From positions 496,001-560,000 of the forward strand of contig CAMFIB010000001.1 of assembly GCA_945952465.1 (NCBI GenBank): DNA of 64,000 nt, read 5' to 3'. Positions 27,752 through 34,087 of this stretch are shown piece by piece. Both the position numbers and the translations under genes were made by a program. Source of the DNA: an uncultured Pseudomonadota bacterium (GTDB lineage Bacteria; Pseudomonadota; Gammaproteobacteria; Burkholderiales; Burkholderiaceae_C). The notes beneath the pieces were generated by a model. The model was not told the DNA's origin, did not search any database, and was given only the letters and a program-made list of their open reading frames with translations. The first letter of the stretch is position 1; each line of letters begins with the position of its first letter.

Positions 27752-28363
27752 TTGGCGCTGAAGAAACGCTCGCGTGAAGCTGAGGCCGATCCCTTCTATG
27801 ACATGTTGTTCAACATGCTCATCGCGTTCGTCTTTTGCTTCATCATTGCGATGCTGGCCTTCAACCCCAAGGCCCATAAATCCGGTGACATACCTGCGAA
27901 AGCAGAGTACATCGTGACGCTATCGTGGCCCGACAACAATCCCAACGACATCGATACCTGGATGCAGGACCCGGCGGACAACATTCTTTGGTTTCGCCAA
28001 CGCGACATCGGGCTGATGCATCTGGACCGCGACGACCGTGGTGCCAGCAACAACACCGTCGTTGTCAACGGCCGCGCGATCGTCAACCCGATTCGGCAGG
28101 AGATGGCGACCATCCGTGGCATCGTGCCTGGCGAGTACGTGGTCAATGCCCATTACTATGACTCCAAGGACGGCAAGCCGGTGGATGTGACCGTCAGCGT
28201 CGTCAAGGTGAATCCCAAGGCAGACGTCGTGTATTACGGCACCACGCAATTGCCCGCCAAGGGGGAAGAACGCACGCTGGTCCGGTTTACGCTGGATTCT
28301 CGTGGCGAGGTGTTGAACATCAACACGCTGCAAAAGAAATTCGTACAACGATCGGGACTATGA
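27752..28363 (+). CDS. ExbD/MotB-like protein with periplasmic beta-sandwich-like domain
   Basis: A 203-residue protein starting at TTG 27752, directly after the previous stop; an ATG at 27680 would overlap the previous gene by 71 bases. The single N-terminal helix DPFYDMLFNMLIAFVFCFII has Asp17 at the place of the proton-carrying Asp of ExbD, TolR and MotB. Instead of the usual ExbD tail, the rest (about 45-160) is VTLSWPDNNPNDIDTWMQDP..IRGIVPGEYVVNAHYYD. That is similar in layout to YfaP/DUF2135-type extracellular domains (DxDxW segment, then G-x-Y-x-V-x-x-x-Y-Y). This combination is unusual. It probably pairs with the upstream channel protein in the inner membrane. Confidence 0.78.
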   Translation: MALKKRSREAEADPFYDMLFNMLIAFVFCFIIAMLAFNPKAHKSGDIPAKAEYIVTLSWPDNNPNDIDTWMQDPADNILWFRQRDIGLMHLDRDDRGASNNTVVVNGRAIVNPIRQEMATIRGIVPGEYVVNAHYYDSKDGKPVDVTVSVVKVNPKADVVYYGTTQLPAKGEERTLVRFTLDSRGEVLNINTLQKKFVQRSGL

Positions 28364-28872
28364 GCACACCTCTGCTGTTGATGACGGCGGTCTACGCCTT
28401 GCTGGCCTTCTTGCTTCTGTGCCTGTGTTTTTGGACGCGATGGCCGATCTGGGTGAAGCTGGGCCTGATCACCGTCGTGTCGGTGTTCTATTTCCTCGCT
28501 TTCGGCGTGGTGCAGGGCGTGCTGGGCTGGCCCGCCGAGGAAACGCTGCCCAAGCGCTTCGTGCTGCTGGCAGTGGTGTACGACGAGCCGAGCAAGGAGC
28601 GCGGCACAAAGGGCAACATCTTCCTGTGGGTGAACGGCGTCGAGGACAACCGGCCCATTGCAGAGCCCCGCGCCTACCGTTTGCCGTACGACAAGGACCT
28701 GCACGCCTTGCTGACCGAAGGCATGAAGAAGAACCGCCAGGGCATCAGCCAGATGGGTACCACCGAGCCCAAGGTAGGGCCCAAGGGCTTCTCGTGGCTG
28801 CGCCCGTCGGGCAACGACAAGCTGAACATCAAGATCAGCGACCTGCCGCGTCCGCAACTGCCGGAGAAATGA
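28360..28872 (+). CDS. Small membrane protein of unknown function
   Basis: A 170-residue protein with two N-terminal membrane helices (about 4-25 and 32-56) and a soluble C-terminal part of about 110 residues that starts PAEETLPKRFVLLAVVYDEP and contains GNIFLWVNGVEDNRPIAEPRAYRLPYDKDLHALL. The start overlaps the stop of the ExbD-like gene (ATGA), and its own stop overlaps the next start. I know no family for it. The tight packing makes it part of the proton-channel module. Confidence 0.75.
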   Translation: MSTPLLLMTAVYALLAFLLLCLCFWTRWPIWVKLGLITVVSVFYFLAFGVVQGVLGWPAEETLPKRFVLLAVVYDEPSKERGTKGNIFLWVNGVEDNRPIAEPRAYRLPYDKDLHALLTEGMKKNRQGISQMGTTEPKVGPKGFSWLRPSGNDKLNIKISDLPRPQLPEK

Positions 28873-29576
28873 TGAAACGCATCGCCTGTTGGGGCGCGGT
28901 GATCGCGGCCGTGAGCGGCGGGGTTGGTTGTAGCCGACCGGCTACCGAGGCTTTTTTCCCCCTGACCGTCGGCTCAAGCTGGACCTATGAATTGGTGACC
29001 GAGATGCCCAATCCACCGGTCGATAGCAAACTCGTGATGTCCGTTGACCGCGCGATCAAGTTTGACGGCAAGGATGTGGTGGTGCGCCGCAGTGCGTCGG
29101 GCGTTGAATACTACCTAGAGCAGAATAAAGACGGCATCCGTCGGTTGGCCTCACGCACCGATCTTGAAGAGGACGCGCTGCTTGACGAGCATCCGCGCAC
29201 GGTGTTGCCGGAGCCGCCCACGGTTGGCGCTGAGTGGGAGGCGATGACTGTGCCGTTTTTGCTGCAGCGCAACGCTGAGTTTCCCCGCGAACTGAAGTAC
29301 CGGCACAAGACCATGATGCGCTACCGCATCGAGGCCGAGCATGAAACGGTGGAGGTACCGGCCGGCAAGTTCACCGACTGCCTGCGGGTCAAGGGGCAGA
29401 CCAGCTTCAAGATTTTCAAGGACCCGCAACAGGGGTTCTCGGATCAGCCGCTGATTTCGACCGAGTGGTACTGCAAGGGGGTGGGCCTGGTCCGCTTCGA
29501 TCGGGACGAACAGGTCAATTCCAACTTCCTCACCGGTGGCAAGATCCGCTACCAGCTCGTCGACTACGATCTCTAG
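28869..29576 (+). CDS. Probable lipoprotein of the proton-channel module
   Basis: A 235-residue protein starting MMKRIACWGAV (a second ATG at 28872 works as well) with an export signal ending in GGVGC, a lipobox-like site lacking the usual Leu at -3. The body begins FFPLTVGSSWTYELV and contains VEVPAGKFTDCLRVKG and STEWYCKGVGLVRFDR. That is the pattern of secreted beta-rich proteins whose function is not defined. The start overlaps the stop of the previous gene, so it closes the four-gene unit. A perfect hairpin follows at 29586-29607. Confidence 0.78.
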   Translation: MMKRIACWGAVIAAVSGGVGCSRPATEAFFPLTVGSSWTYELVTEMPNPPVDSKLVMSVDRAIKFDGKDVVVRRSASGVEYYLEQNKDGIRRLASRTDLEEDALLDEHPRTVLPEPPTVGAEWEAMTVPFLLQRNAEFPRELKYRHKTMMRYRIEAEHETVEVPAGKFTDCLRVKGQTSFKIFKDPQQGFSDQPLISTEWYCKGVGLVRFDRDEQVNSNFLTGGKIRYQLVDYDL

Positions 29577-29585
29577 ACAAGATGA

Positions 29586-29607
29586 GGGCGAGGCTGCTGC
29601 CTCGCCC
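29586..29607. terminator. Hairpin between convergent genes
   Basis: GGGCGAGGC-TGCT-GCCTCGCCC, a perfect 9-bp stem with no strong T-run on either side, lying between the stops of the lipoprotein gene and the cytochrome gene. It could serve both directions. Confidence 0.65.
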
Positions 29608-29614
29608 CGATGGT

Positions 29615-29941
29615 TTACTGCGCCAGGATCCAGCCAACGATGGTGGAGATGTCGGCATCCTTCATCTGGTCGTGCGGGGGCATCGGGATGCGGCCCCAGA
29701 CACCCTTGCCGCCTTCCTTGACCTTCTTGGTCAGCACGGCATTGGCGTCCTTTTGCCCCTTGTATTTTTCAGCGACATCCTTGAACGCTGGGCCGATGAC
29801 CTTGGTGCCGATGTCATGGCAGGACATGCAACCATTTTTGTTTGCAAGGTCCTTGGCTGCAGCGTTGTCTTTCTGGGCATGGGCCGAGCCACAAGCGGCG
29901 GCAAGAACGAGGGACAGGTAGAGCGCTGATTTTGAGATCAT
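29615..29941 (-). CDS. Class I c-type cytochrome (c551-like)
   Basis: A 108-residue periplasmic monohaem cytochrome. Signal peptide MISKSALYLSLVLAAACGSAHA; haem motif C38-x2-C41-H42 (NGCMSCHDIGTKVIGP); axial Met87 in GRIPMPPHD; C-terminal helix ISTIVGWILAQ. Size and the MPP motif match cytochrome c551/c8 types that pass electrons to terminal oxidases. It lies downstream of the PQQ alcohol dehydrogenase on the same strand but behind a terminator, and has its own candidate sigma-54 site. It may be the next carrier after PedF or an alternative acceptor. Confidence 0.9.
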   Translation of the reverse strand: MISKSALYLSLVLAAACGSAHAQKDNAAAKDLANKNGCMSCHDIGTKVIGPAFKDVAEKYKGQKDANAVLTKKVKEGGKGVWGRIPMPPHDQMKDADISTIVGWILAQ

Positions 29942-29997
29942 GTTTCGGTTGATTGAAGAGTGATTTAGGGTTTGGTGTTGCAGTCGCAACCCCTCAA

Positions 29998-30013
29998 TGC
30001 AAATTCTAGGCCC
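29998..30013 (-). promoter_or_regulatory. Possible sigma-54 promoter of the c551-like cytochrome
   Basis: On the minus strand GGGCCTAGAATTTGCA: correct GG-N10-GC spacing and a perfect TTGCA at -12, but only GGC of the -24 half agrees. It lies 57 bases before the ATG at 29941. Confidence 0.4.
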
Positions 30014-30063
30014 CCGGTTGACCCCCGGCGGGCGTCTTCGGGAAAACCGCTAGGGAAGGGCAC

Positions 30064-30102
30064 AAAAGAAAAAGGGTGATGGTCCTTGCGGACCACCACC
30101 CT
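30064..30102 (-). terminator. Rho-independent terminator of the PQQ alcohol dehydrogenase
   Basis: On the minus strand the stem AGGGTGGTGGTCC / GGACCATCACCCT (12 of 13 pairs) with loop GCAA is followed by TTTTCTTTT. It starts 18 bases after the stop of the dehydrogenase gene. Confidence 0.9.
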
Positions 30103-30119
30103 CATACCTTCAGGTCAGA

Positions 30120-31847
30120 TTACTTGCCGGCGAGCTTGAAGACCCACACGGAACCACCTTGTTCGAGGTAGTTGACCTTGCTGGCCACATCGCCGCCCCA
30201 CAGGGGAACAGCGCCGCCCCAGCCGGAGACCACGGCCACGTATTGCGTGCCGTTTTCTTCCCAGCTGATCGGGGGGGCCACAACGCCGGAACCCGTCTGG
30301 AATTCCCAGACGACTTTGCCGGTCTTGGCGTCAGCGGCCTTCAGGAAGCCTTCCGGCGTGCCCCAGAACACCAGGTCACCCGCGGTCGTCAGCACGCCAC
30401 CCCACAGCGGAGCGCCATTCTTGACTTCCCAGACGATCTTGCCGGTCTTCGGGTCCACGGCACGCATCGCGCCGATGTAGTCGTCGTTGATCGTCTTGAT
30501 GGTGAAGCCAGCACCCAGGTAAGCCGCCCCCTTCTTGTAGGTGACGGGTTCGTTCCAGATGTCCATGCCCCACTCGTTCGCCGGCACGTAGAACAGGCCG
30601 GTCTTCGGGCTGTAAGCCATCGGCATCTGGTTCTTGCCACCCAGGAAAGACGGGGCGGAGAACACGGTGGCGCCCTTCTTGCCGTCAGAGGAGGCGGTCG
30701 GATCGCCCGGGCGGTTTTCCGGCACGTAGTTCGGGCGGCCGCTCTTCAGGTCGATGCCGGTGGCCCAGGTGATCTTCTTGACGAACGGGAAAGCGTTTTG
30801 CAGCTTGCCGTTCTTCGCGTCGATGACGTAGAAGAAGCCGTTGCGGTCAGCCTTGCCGCCCATGCGCTTGCCGTTCAGGTCGAACGTGACGAATTCGTTC
30901 ACGCCGTCAAAGTCCCAACCGTCGTGCGGGGTGGTCTGGTAGTGCCAGACGATCTTGCCGGTCGCCACGTCGATGGCGATGGTCGAGCAGGAGAACAGGT
31001 TGTCGCCCTTGCGCAGATGGCTGTTCCAGGGGCCGGGGTTGCCAGCACCGAAATAGGCCAGGCCGGTGGAGGCGTCATAGGTGCCGCCCAGCCAGGTGGC
31101 TGCGCCGCCCGACTTCCACATTTCACCCGGCCACGTGGCGTTCGTGGTGCCGGAGATGCCGTTTTCCTTGCCGTTCAGGTAGCCCATGTGGCCTTCGACC
31201 GTCGGACGCGACCAGACCATCTTGCCGGTCTTGGCATCGCGCGCTTCAACGCGGCCGATGACGCCGAATTCACCACCGGACACGCCGGTCAGAACCAGGC
31301 CCTTGGCGATCAGCGGAGCAGCGGTGTTGCTGTAGCCGGCTGCGTAGTCGTCGATCTTTTCCTTCCAGACGACCTTGCCCGTGGCTTGGTCGAGGGCCAC
31401 GATCTGTGCGTCCAGCGTGCTGAAGATCACCAGGTTGTCATACAGGGCGGCGCCGCGGTTGACCACGTCGCAGCAGGGCATGATGCCTTCCGGCAGGCGG
31501 TGCTCATACTTCCACAGCTTCTTGCCGCTCTTGGCGTCCAGCGCGTAGATACGCGAGTACGAAGCGGTGACGAACATCTTGCCGTCGTGAACCAGAGGTT
31601 GCGATTCCTGGCCGCGCTGCTTTTCACCGCCGAACGAGAAGCTCCACGCCGGAACCAGGTTCTTGACGGTGGTGGTGTTGATTTTCGTCGAGGGAGAGAA
31701 ACGTTGGCCTTGGGTGCCCAGGCCATTGGTCAGCACGTCGCCGACGGTCTTGCCGTCTTGTTCGATCATGCTGTCCGTGACGGTAGCATGAGCTTGCATG
31801 CTGCCGAGCGCGGCCATGACCAAAGCCGACAGAAGTAATTTACGCAT
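30120..31847 (-). CDS. PQQ-dependent alcohol dehydrogenase, lanthanide-type active site (PedH/ExaF-like)
   Basis: A 575-residue periplasmic quinoprotein with signal peptide (cleavage after AHA, about residue 21), eight-bladed propeller repeats of the DAKTGKxVW type, and the vicinal Cys125-Cys126 ([10 protein letters not shown]) that form the disulfide over PQQ. The active-site segment is [12 protein letters not shown]: catalytic Asp312 and a second Asp314 two residues on. Asp at that place coordinates lanthanide in XoxF, ExaF and PedH, while calcium enzymes have Ala or Ser there. Sequence such as [20 protein letters not shown] and PTVEGHMGY resembles ethanol dehydrogenases (PedE/PedH) more than methanol dehydrogenases. 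A strong sigma-54 site lies about 100 bases upstream, and the gene ends in a terminator. Confidence 0.95.
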   Translation of the reverse strand: MRKLLLSALVMAALGSMQAHATVTDSMIEQDGKTVGDVLTNGLGTQGQRFSPSTKINTTTVKNLVPAWSFSFGGEKQRGQESQPLVHDGKMFVTASYSRIYALDAKSGKKLWKYEHRLPEGIMPCCDVVNRGAALYDNLVIFSTLDAQIVALDQATGKVVWKEKIDDYAAGYSNTAAPLIAKGLVLTGVSGGEFGVIGRVEARDAKTGKMVWSRPTVEGHMGYLNGKENGISGTTNATWPGEMWKSGGAATWLGGTYDASTGLAYFGAGNPGPWNSHLRKGDNLFSCSTIAIDVATGKIVWHYQTTPHDGWDFDGVNEFVTFDLNGKRMGGKADRNGFFYVIDAKNGKLQNAFPFVKKITWATGIDLKSGRPNYVPENRPGDPTASSDGKKGATVFSAPSFLGGKNQMPMAYSPKTGLFYVPANEWGMDIWNEPVTYKKGAAYLGAGFTIKTINDDYIGAMRAVDPKTGKIVWEVKNGAPLWGGVLTTAGDLVFWGTPEGFLKAADAKTGKVVWEFQTGSGVVAPPISWEENGTQYVAVVSGWGGAVPLWGGDVASKVNYLEQGGSVWVFKLAGK

Positions 31848-31943
31848 GGTTTCTTATCTCCTTTAGTGATTAATAGGCCGTCCCGAGAAACGGCCGCTGA
31901 CTCAACCCCGGCGTGACCGCAGTGATCTTGAGCCAGCTATTTG

Positions 31944-31959
31944 GGCAACTTCCATGCCA
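31944..31959 (-). promoter_or_regulatory. Sigma-54 promoter of the PQQ alcohol dehydrogenase
   Basis: On the minus strand TGGCATGGAAGTTGCC agrees with the -24/-12 consensus at ten of twelve positions with exact spacing. It gives a leader of about 85 bases. The imperfect inverted repeat TGTTCCAAATGTGAACG at 32052-32068, about 95 bases further upstream, is a candidate activator site. Confidence 0.75.
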
Positions 31960-32086
31960 CAGGAGAACATCCTGAAAAAGTCAGGAAAAATGCCCATATG
32001 GAGCAAGATGGGCAAAACCGCTGAAAAGGGGGTGTGCCGGCTGTTGACAGTTGTTCCAAATGTGAACGCCCGTAACCAGCAGGTGA

Positions 32087-33040
32087 TCACTTCGGATCAC
32101 CACCCAGCGCCTTCTTTTCGTAGAGCGGATACAGGTGGAAGACCGATCGCGGGTACTCGGCATCGGCGGCGGAGTAACTGCGGAATTCTTCGGGTAGGGG
32201 CACATGCAGAACCTCGGCGATGTCGAGGCCGCCGTTGGCAGATTGGCCAAACTGTCGGTCCAACCACGTGAGGTAGCGGCGTGTGTCGTTGAATCCCGCG
32301 CGCCCACCGTCAACGGGGCCGTGGCTGGGGATGACTTGCTTGGCTGGCAGTGCGGCCACGATGCGCTCCAGTTCGTCCAGGCTGGCGAGCCAGTCTGGGA
32401 TGGCCGCGTGGGGCGTGGTCGGCGCGCGATGTGCGAACACCAATCCGCCCGCGAACACCACGCCCGTGGTGCGGTCGATCAACACCAGGTCGTCGGCGGT
32501 GTGCCCTTTCAACCGCTTCAGTTCGATCTCGTGGTCGCCCCATCGCACGACGCCAGGCGACACGGTTTCGGTGGCGGGGGTGGATTCCGTGCCGGACATC
32601 CAGTCGCCGCAGATCTTGTAGAGATTGTCTGCGTAGGACGGCCCCTCCCGCGTGGCGCCTTCGCGGGTTCCGGCAAGTGCATAGGTCTTCACGCCGCTCC
32701 ACGCCTGGTTGCCGAAAAAGTAATCGGGATGCAGGTTCAGATTGATCACGCCGACCACTGGTTTGCCCGCGGTTTTTTCCACCAGTTTTCGCTGCTGCTC
32801 GCCGTAGCGCCTCGACGGCCCGGTGTTGATCACCCAGGTGCCCGCCGATGTGGCGATGAAGCCCGTGTTGATGATGTTGCAGCCGTTTTTGGGTGAGAAG
32901 TCCGCATTGGCGCCCTCGATCACCCAGGTGTCCGGGGCCAGCTGCCGCGCCTTGAGGTGGTAATCCAGTGGCTGTGATGCAGCGGAGGCCGCCGCGACAG
33001 CCATAAGGCCGGCGGTCAACAGTTGGCGCGCCGTCCTCAT
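32087..33040 (-). CDS. SoxH-like zinc metallohydrolase 2 of the quinoprotein relay type
   Basis: A 317-residue exported metallo-beta-lactamase-fold protein (Sec signal MRTARQLLTAGLMAVAAASA). Homologues of this layout occur with PQQ dehydrogenases. The usual THxHxDH motif reads NLNLHPDYFFGN, so one His and the final His are replaced, while the later LKGHTADDL, SHGPVDGG and other loops remain. Metal binding may therefore be altered. The start overlaps the stop of the SoxYZ-like gene by four bases, so the pair is cotranscribed. The function is unproven; action on a substrate bound to the SoxYZ-like carrier is plausible. Confidence 0.87.
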   Translation of the reverse strand: MRTARQLLTAGLMAVAAASAASQPLDYHLKARQLAPDTWVIEGANADFSPKNGCNIINTGFIATSAGTWVINTGPSRRYGEQQRKLVEKTAGKPVVGVINLNLHPDYFFGNQAWSGVKTYALAGTREGATREGPSYADNLYKICGDWMSGTESTPATETVSPGVVRWGDHEIELKRLKGHTADDLVLIDRTTGVVFAGGLVFAHRAPTTPHAAIPDWLASLDELERIVAALPAKQVIPSHGPVDGGRAGFNDTRRYLTWLDRQFGQSANGGLDIAEVLHVPLPEEFRSYSAADAEYPRSVFHLYPLYEKKALGGDPK

Positions 33041-33864
33041 GAGCGCACCTCCGCAAAGACGCGGTTGCCGTTGTTGTCGGCTCCGACCAGGCGCAGCGCC
33101 GGCGGGGGCTTGCCATTGAAGTCGAATGAGAAGGTCGGGTTCTCCGACACCGGTTCAAACAGCGACAGCGTGAACAGCGGCTGGCCGCCTTCGGTTTCCA
33201 GCTTCACGTTCTCAATGTAGAAGGCGGGAATGCCGGCCACCAGACCGGTGTCCATGGGATGCATGATGCGCACCCGCAGCCGGGTTTCGTTGACGTTGCC
33301 GAGCACGTCGGTGAAGTAGCGGGTCTGCACCTTGTTCAGGGTGCGGCTCCAGGAGCCGTCATTGCGGCTGATGCCCGATACCGTGCAGCCGCCGCCCGAC
33401 GCGTCGATCCATGCCGTGCCAACGTGCCAGACGCCTTTCTGGTCGAGCACCGCGACACGCACGGGAGACGCCTGTTCCAGCTTGAACCGGAAAGCGATCT
33501 TGGGCAGAACCGCATTCGGCGAAAACTCCAGGACTTTCTTGATCGGGTTGCGCTCGACCACCACCACCATGCGGACGATTTTTTCGCCGTCGGCCGCCAG
33601 CGCTGTGGCGTCAACCGCGATCGGCACGCTCATCGGATCGTCGGCGAACTGGGGGCCGACCACCTTGATGCGCGGGTCGAAGACCACCGAGCCGGCGCCC
33701 AGATACTGCTGGCGCAGCGTCGGCCACTGCGGCGATTTCAAGGGATCGTCGCTGGTGAGGCTGGCTGCGGTGGCGGGCAGCGACCAGGCTCCCAGGACCA
33801 GCGCGGGCAGCGCAGTCGCCAGCCAGACCCGGCGGGATGATGGGGATGAGGGAAATGAACTCAC
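33037..33864 (-). CDS. SoxYZ-like fused carrier protein associated with quinoprotein dehydrogenases
   Basis: A 275-residue exported protein starting at GTG 33864 with GGAGACAC upstream; its leader SSRRVWLATALPALVL is Tat-like. The N-terminal half (about 35-160) is SoxY-like, with LKSPQWPTLRQQYL and a GGGC cysteine motif (ASGGGCTVSG, near 165) that could carry a bound substrate as in SoxY. The C-terminal half (about 180-270) is SoxZ-like, with RIMHPMDTGLVAGIPAFYIENVKL and FSFDFNG. Such fused carriers form part of the quinoprotein relay system described in protein family models. It is translationally coupled to the metallohydrolase gene and preceded by a possible sigma-54 site. Confidence 0.88.
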   Translation of the reverse strand: MSSFPSSPSSRRVWLATALPALVLGAWSLPATAASLTSDDPLKSPQWPTLRQQYLGAGSVVFDPRIKVVGPQFADDPMSVPIAVDATALAADGEKIVRMVVVVERNPIKKVLEFSPNAVLPKIAFRFKLEQASPVRVAVLDQKGVWHVGTAWIDASGGGCTVSGISRNDGSWSRTLNKVQTRYFTDVLGNVNETRLRVRIMHPMDTGLVAGIPAFYIENVKLETEGGQPLFTLSLFEPVSENPTFSFDFNGKPPPALRLVGADNNGNRVFAEVRS

Positions 33865-33929
33865 GTCGTGTGTCTCCAGAATCTCGGGTTTACGCGGGGG
33901 GCTGCGTCCCCTTCGACCCGATCCTATCC

Positions 33930-33945
33930 TGCATGGTTCATACCC
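33930..33945 (-). promoter_or_regulatory. Possible sigma-54 promoter of the SoxYZ-like operon
   Basis: On the minus strand GGGTATGAACCATGCA: exact GG-N10-GC spacing, eight of twelve consensus positions. It lies 66 bases before the GTG start at 33864. Confidence 0.5.
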
Positions 33946-34008
33946 GTCTGCTGGAGGAATCTTCCCCGGCAGACCCCTTGGCGACAGATGCGCAAGCCCG
34001 TGCAAGCC

Positions 34009-34052
34009 AAAAAAAGGCCCGTCGCCGCGCCGGAAAGGCGTGGACGACGGGC
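34009..34052 (-). terminator. Rho-independent terminator of the TonB receptor gene
   Basis: On the minus strand GCCCGTCG...CGACGGGC with an inner GCC/GGC pairing, followed by CTTTTTTTGG. It begins 36 bases after the stop of the receptor gene. Confidence 0.88.
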
Positions 34053-34087
34053 GCAGGTACGTGTGACTTGATGCTCTTGCAGGCGCT

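Noticed and set aside
26968-29576. Zorya-type defence system or flagellar motor
   Set aside because: The MotA-like protein has no long cytoplasmic tail, the partner has no OmpA-like domain, and no helicase, nuclease or flagellar gene is present.
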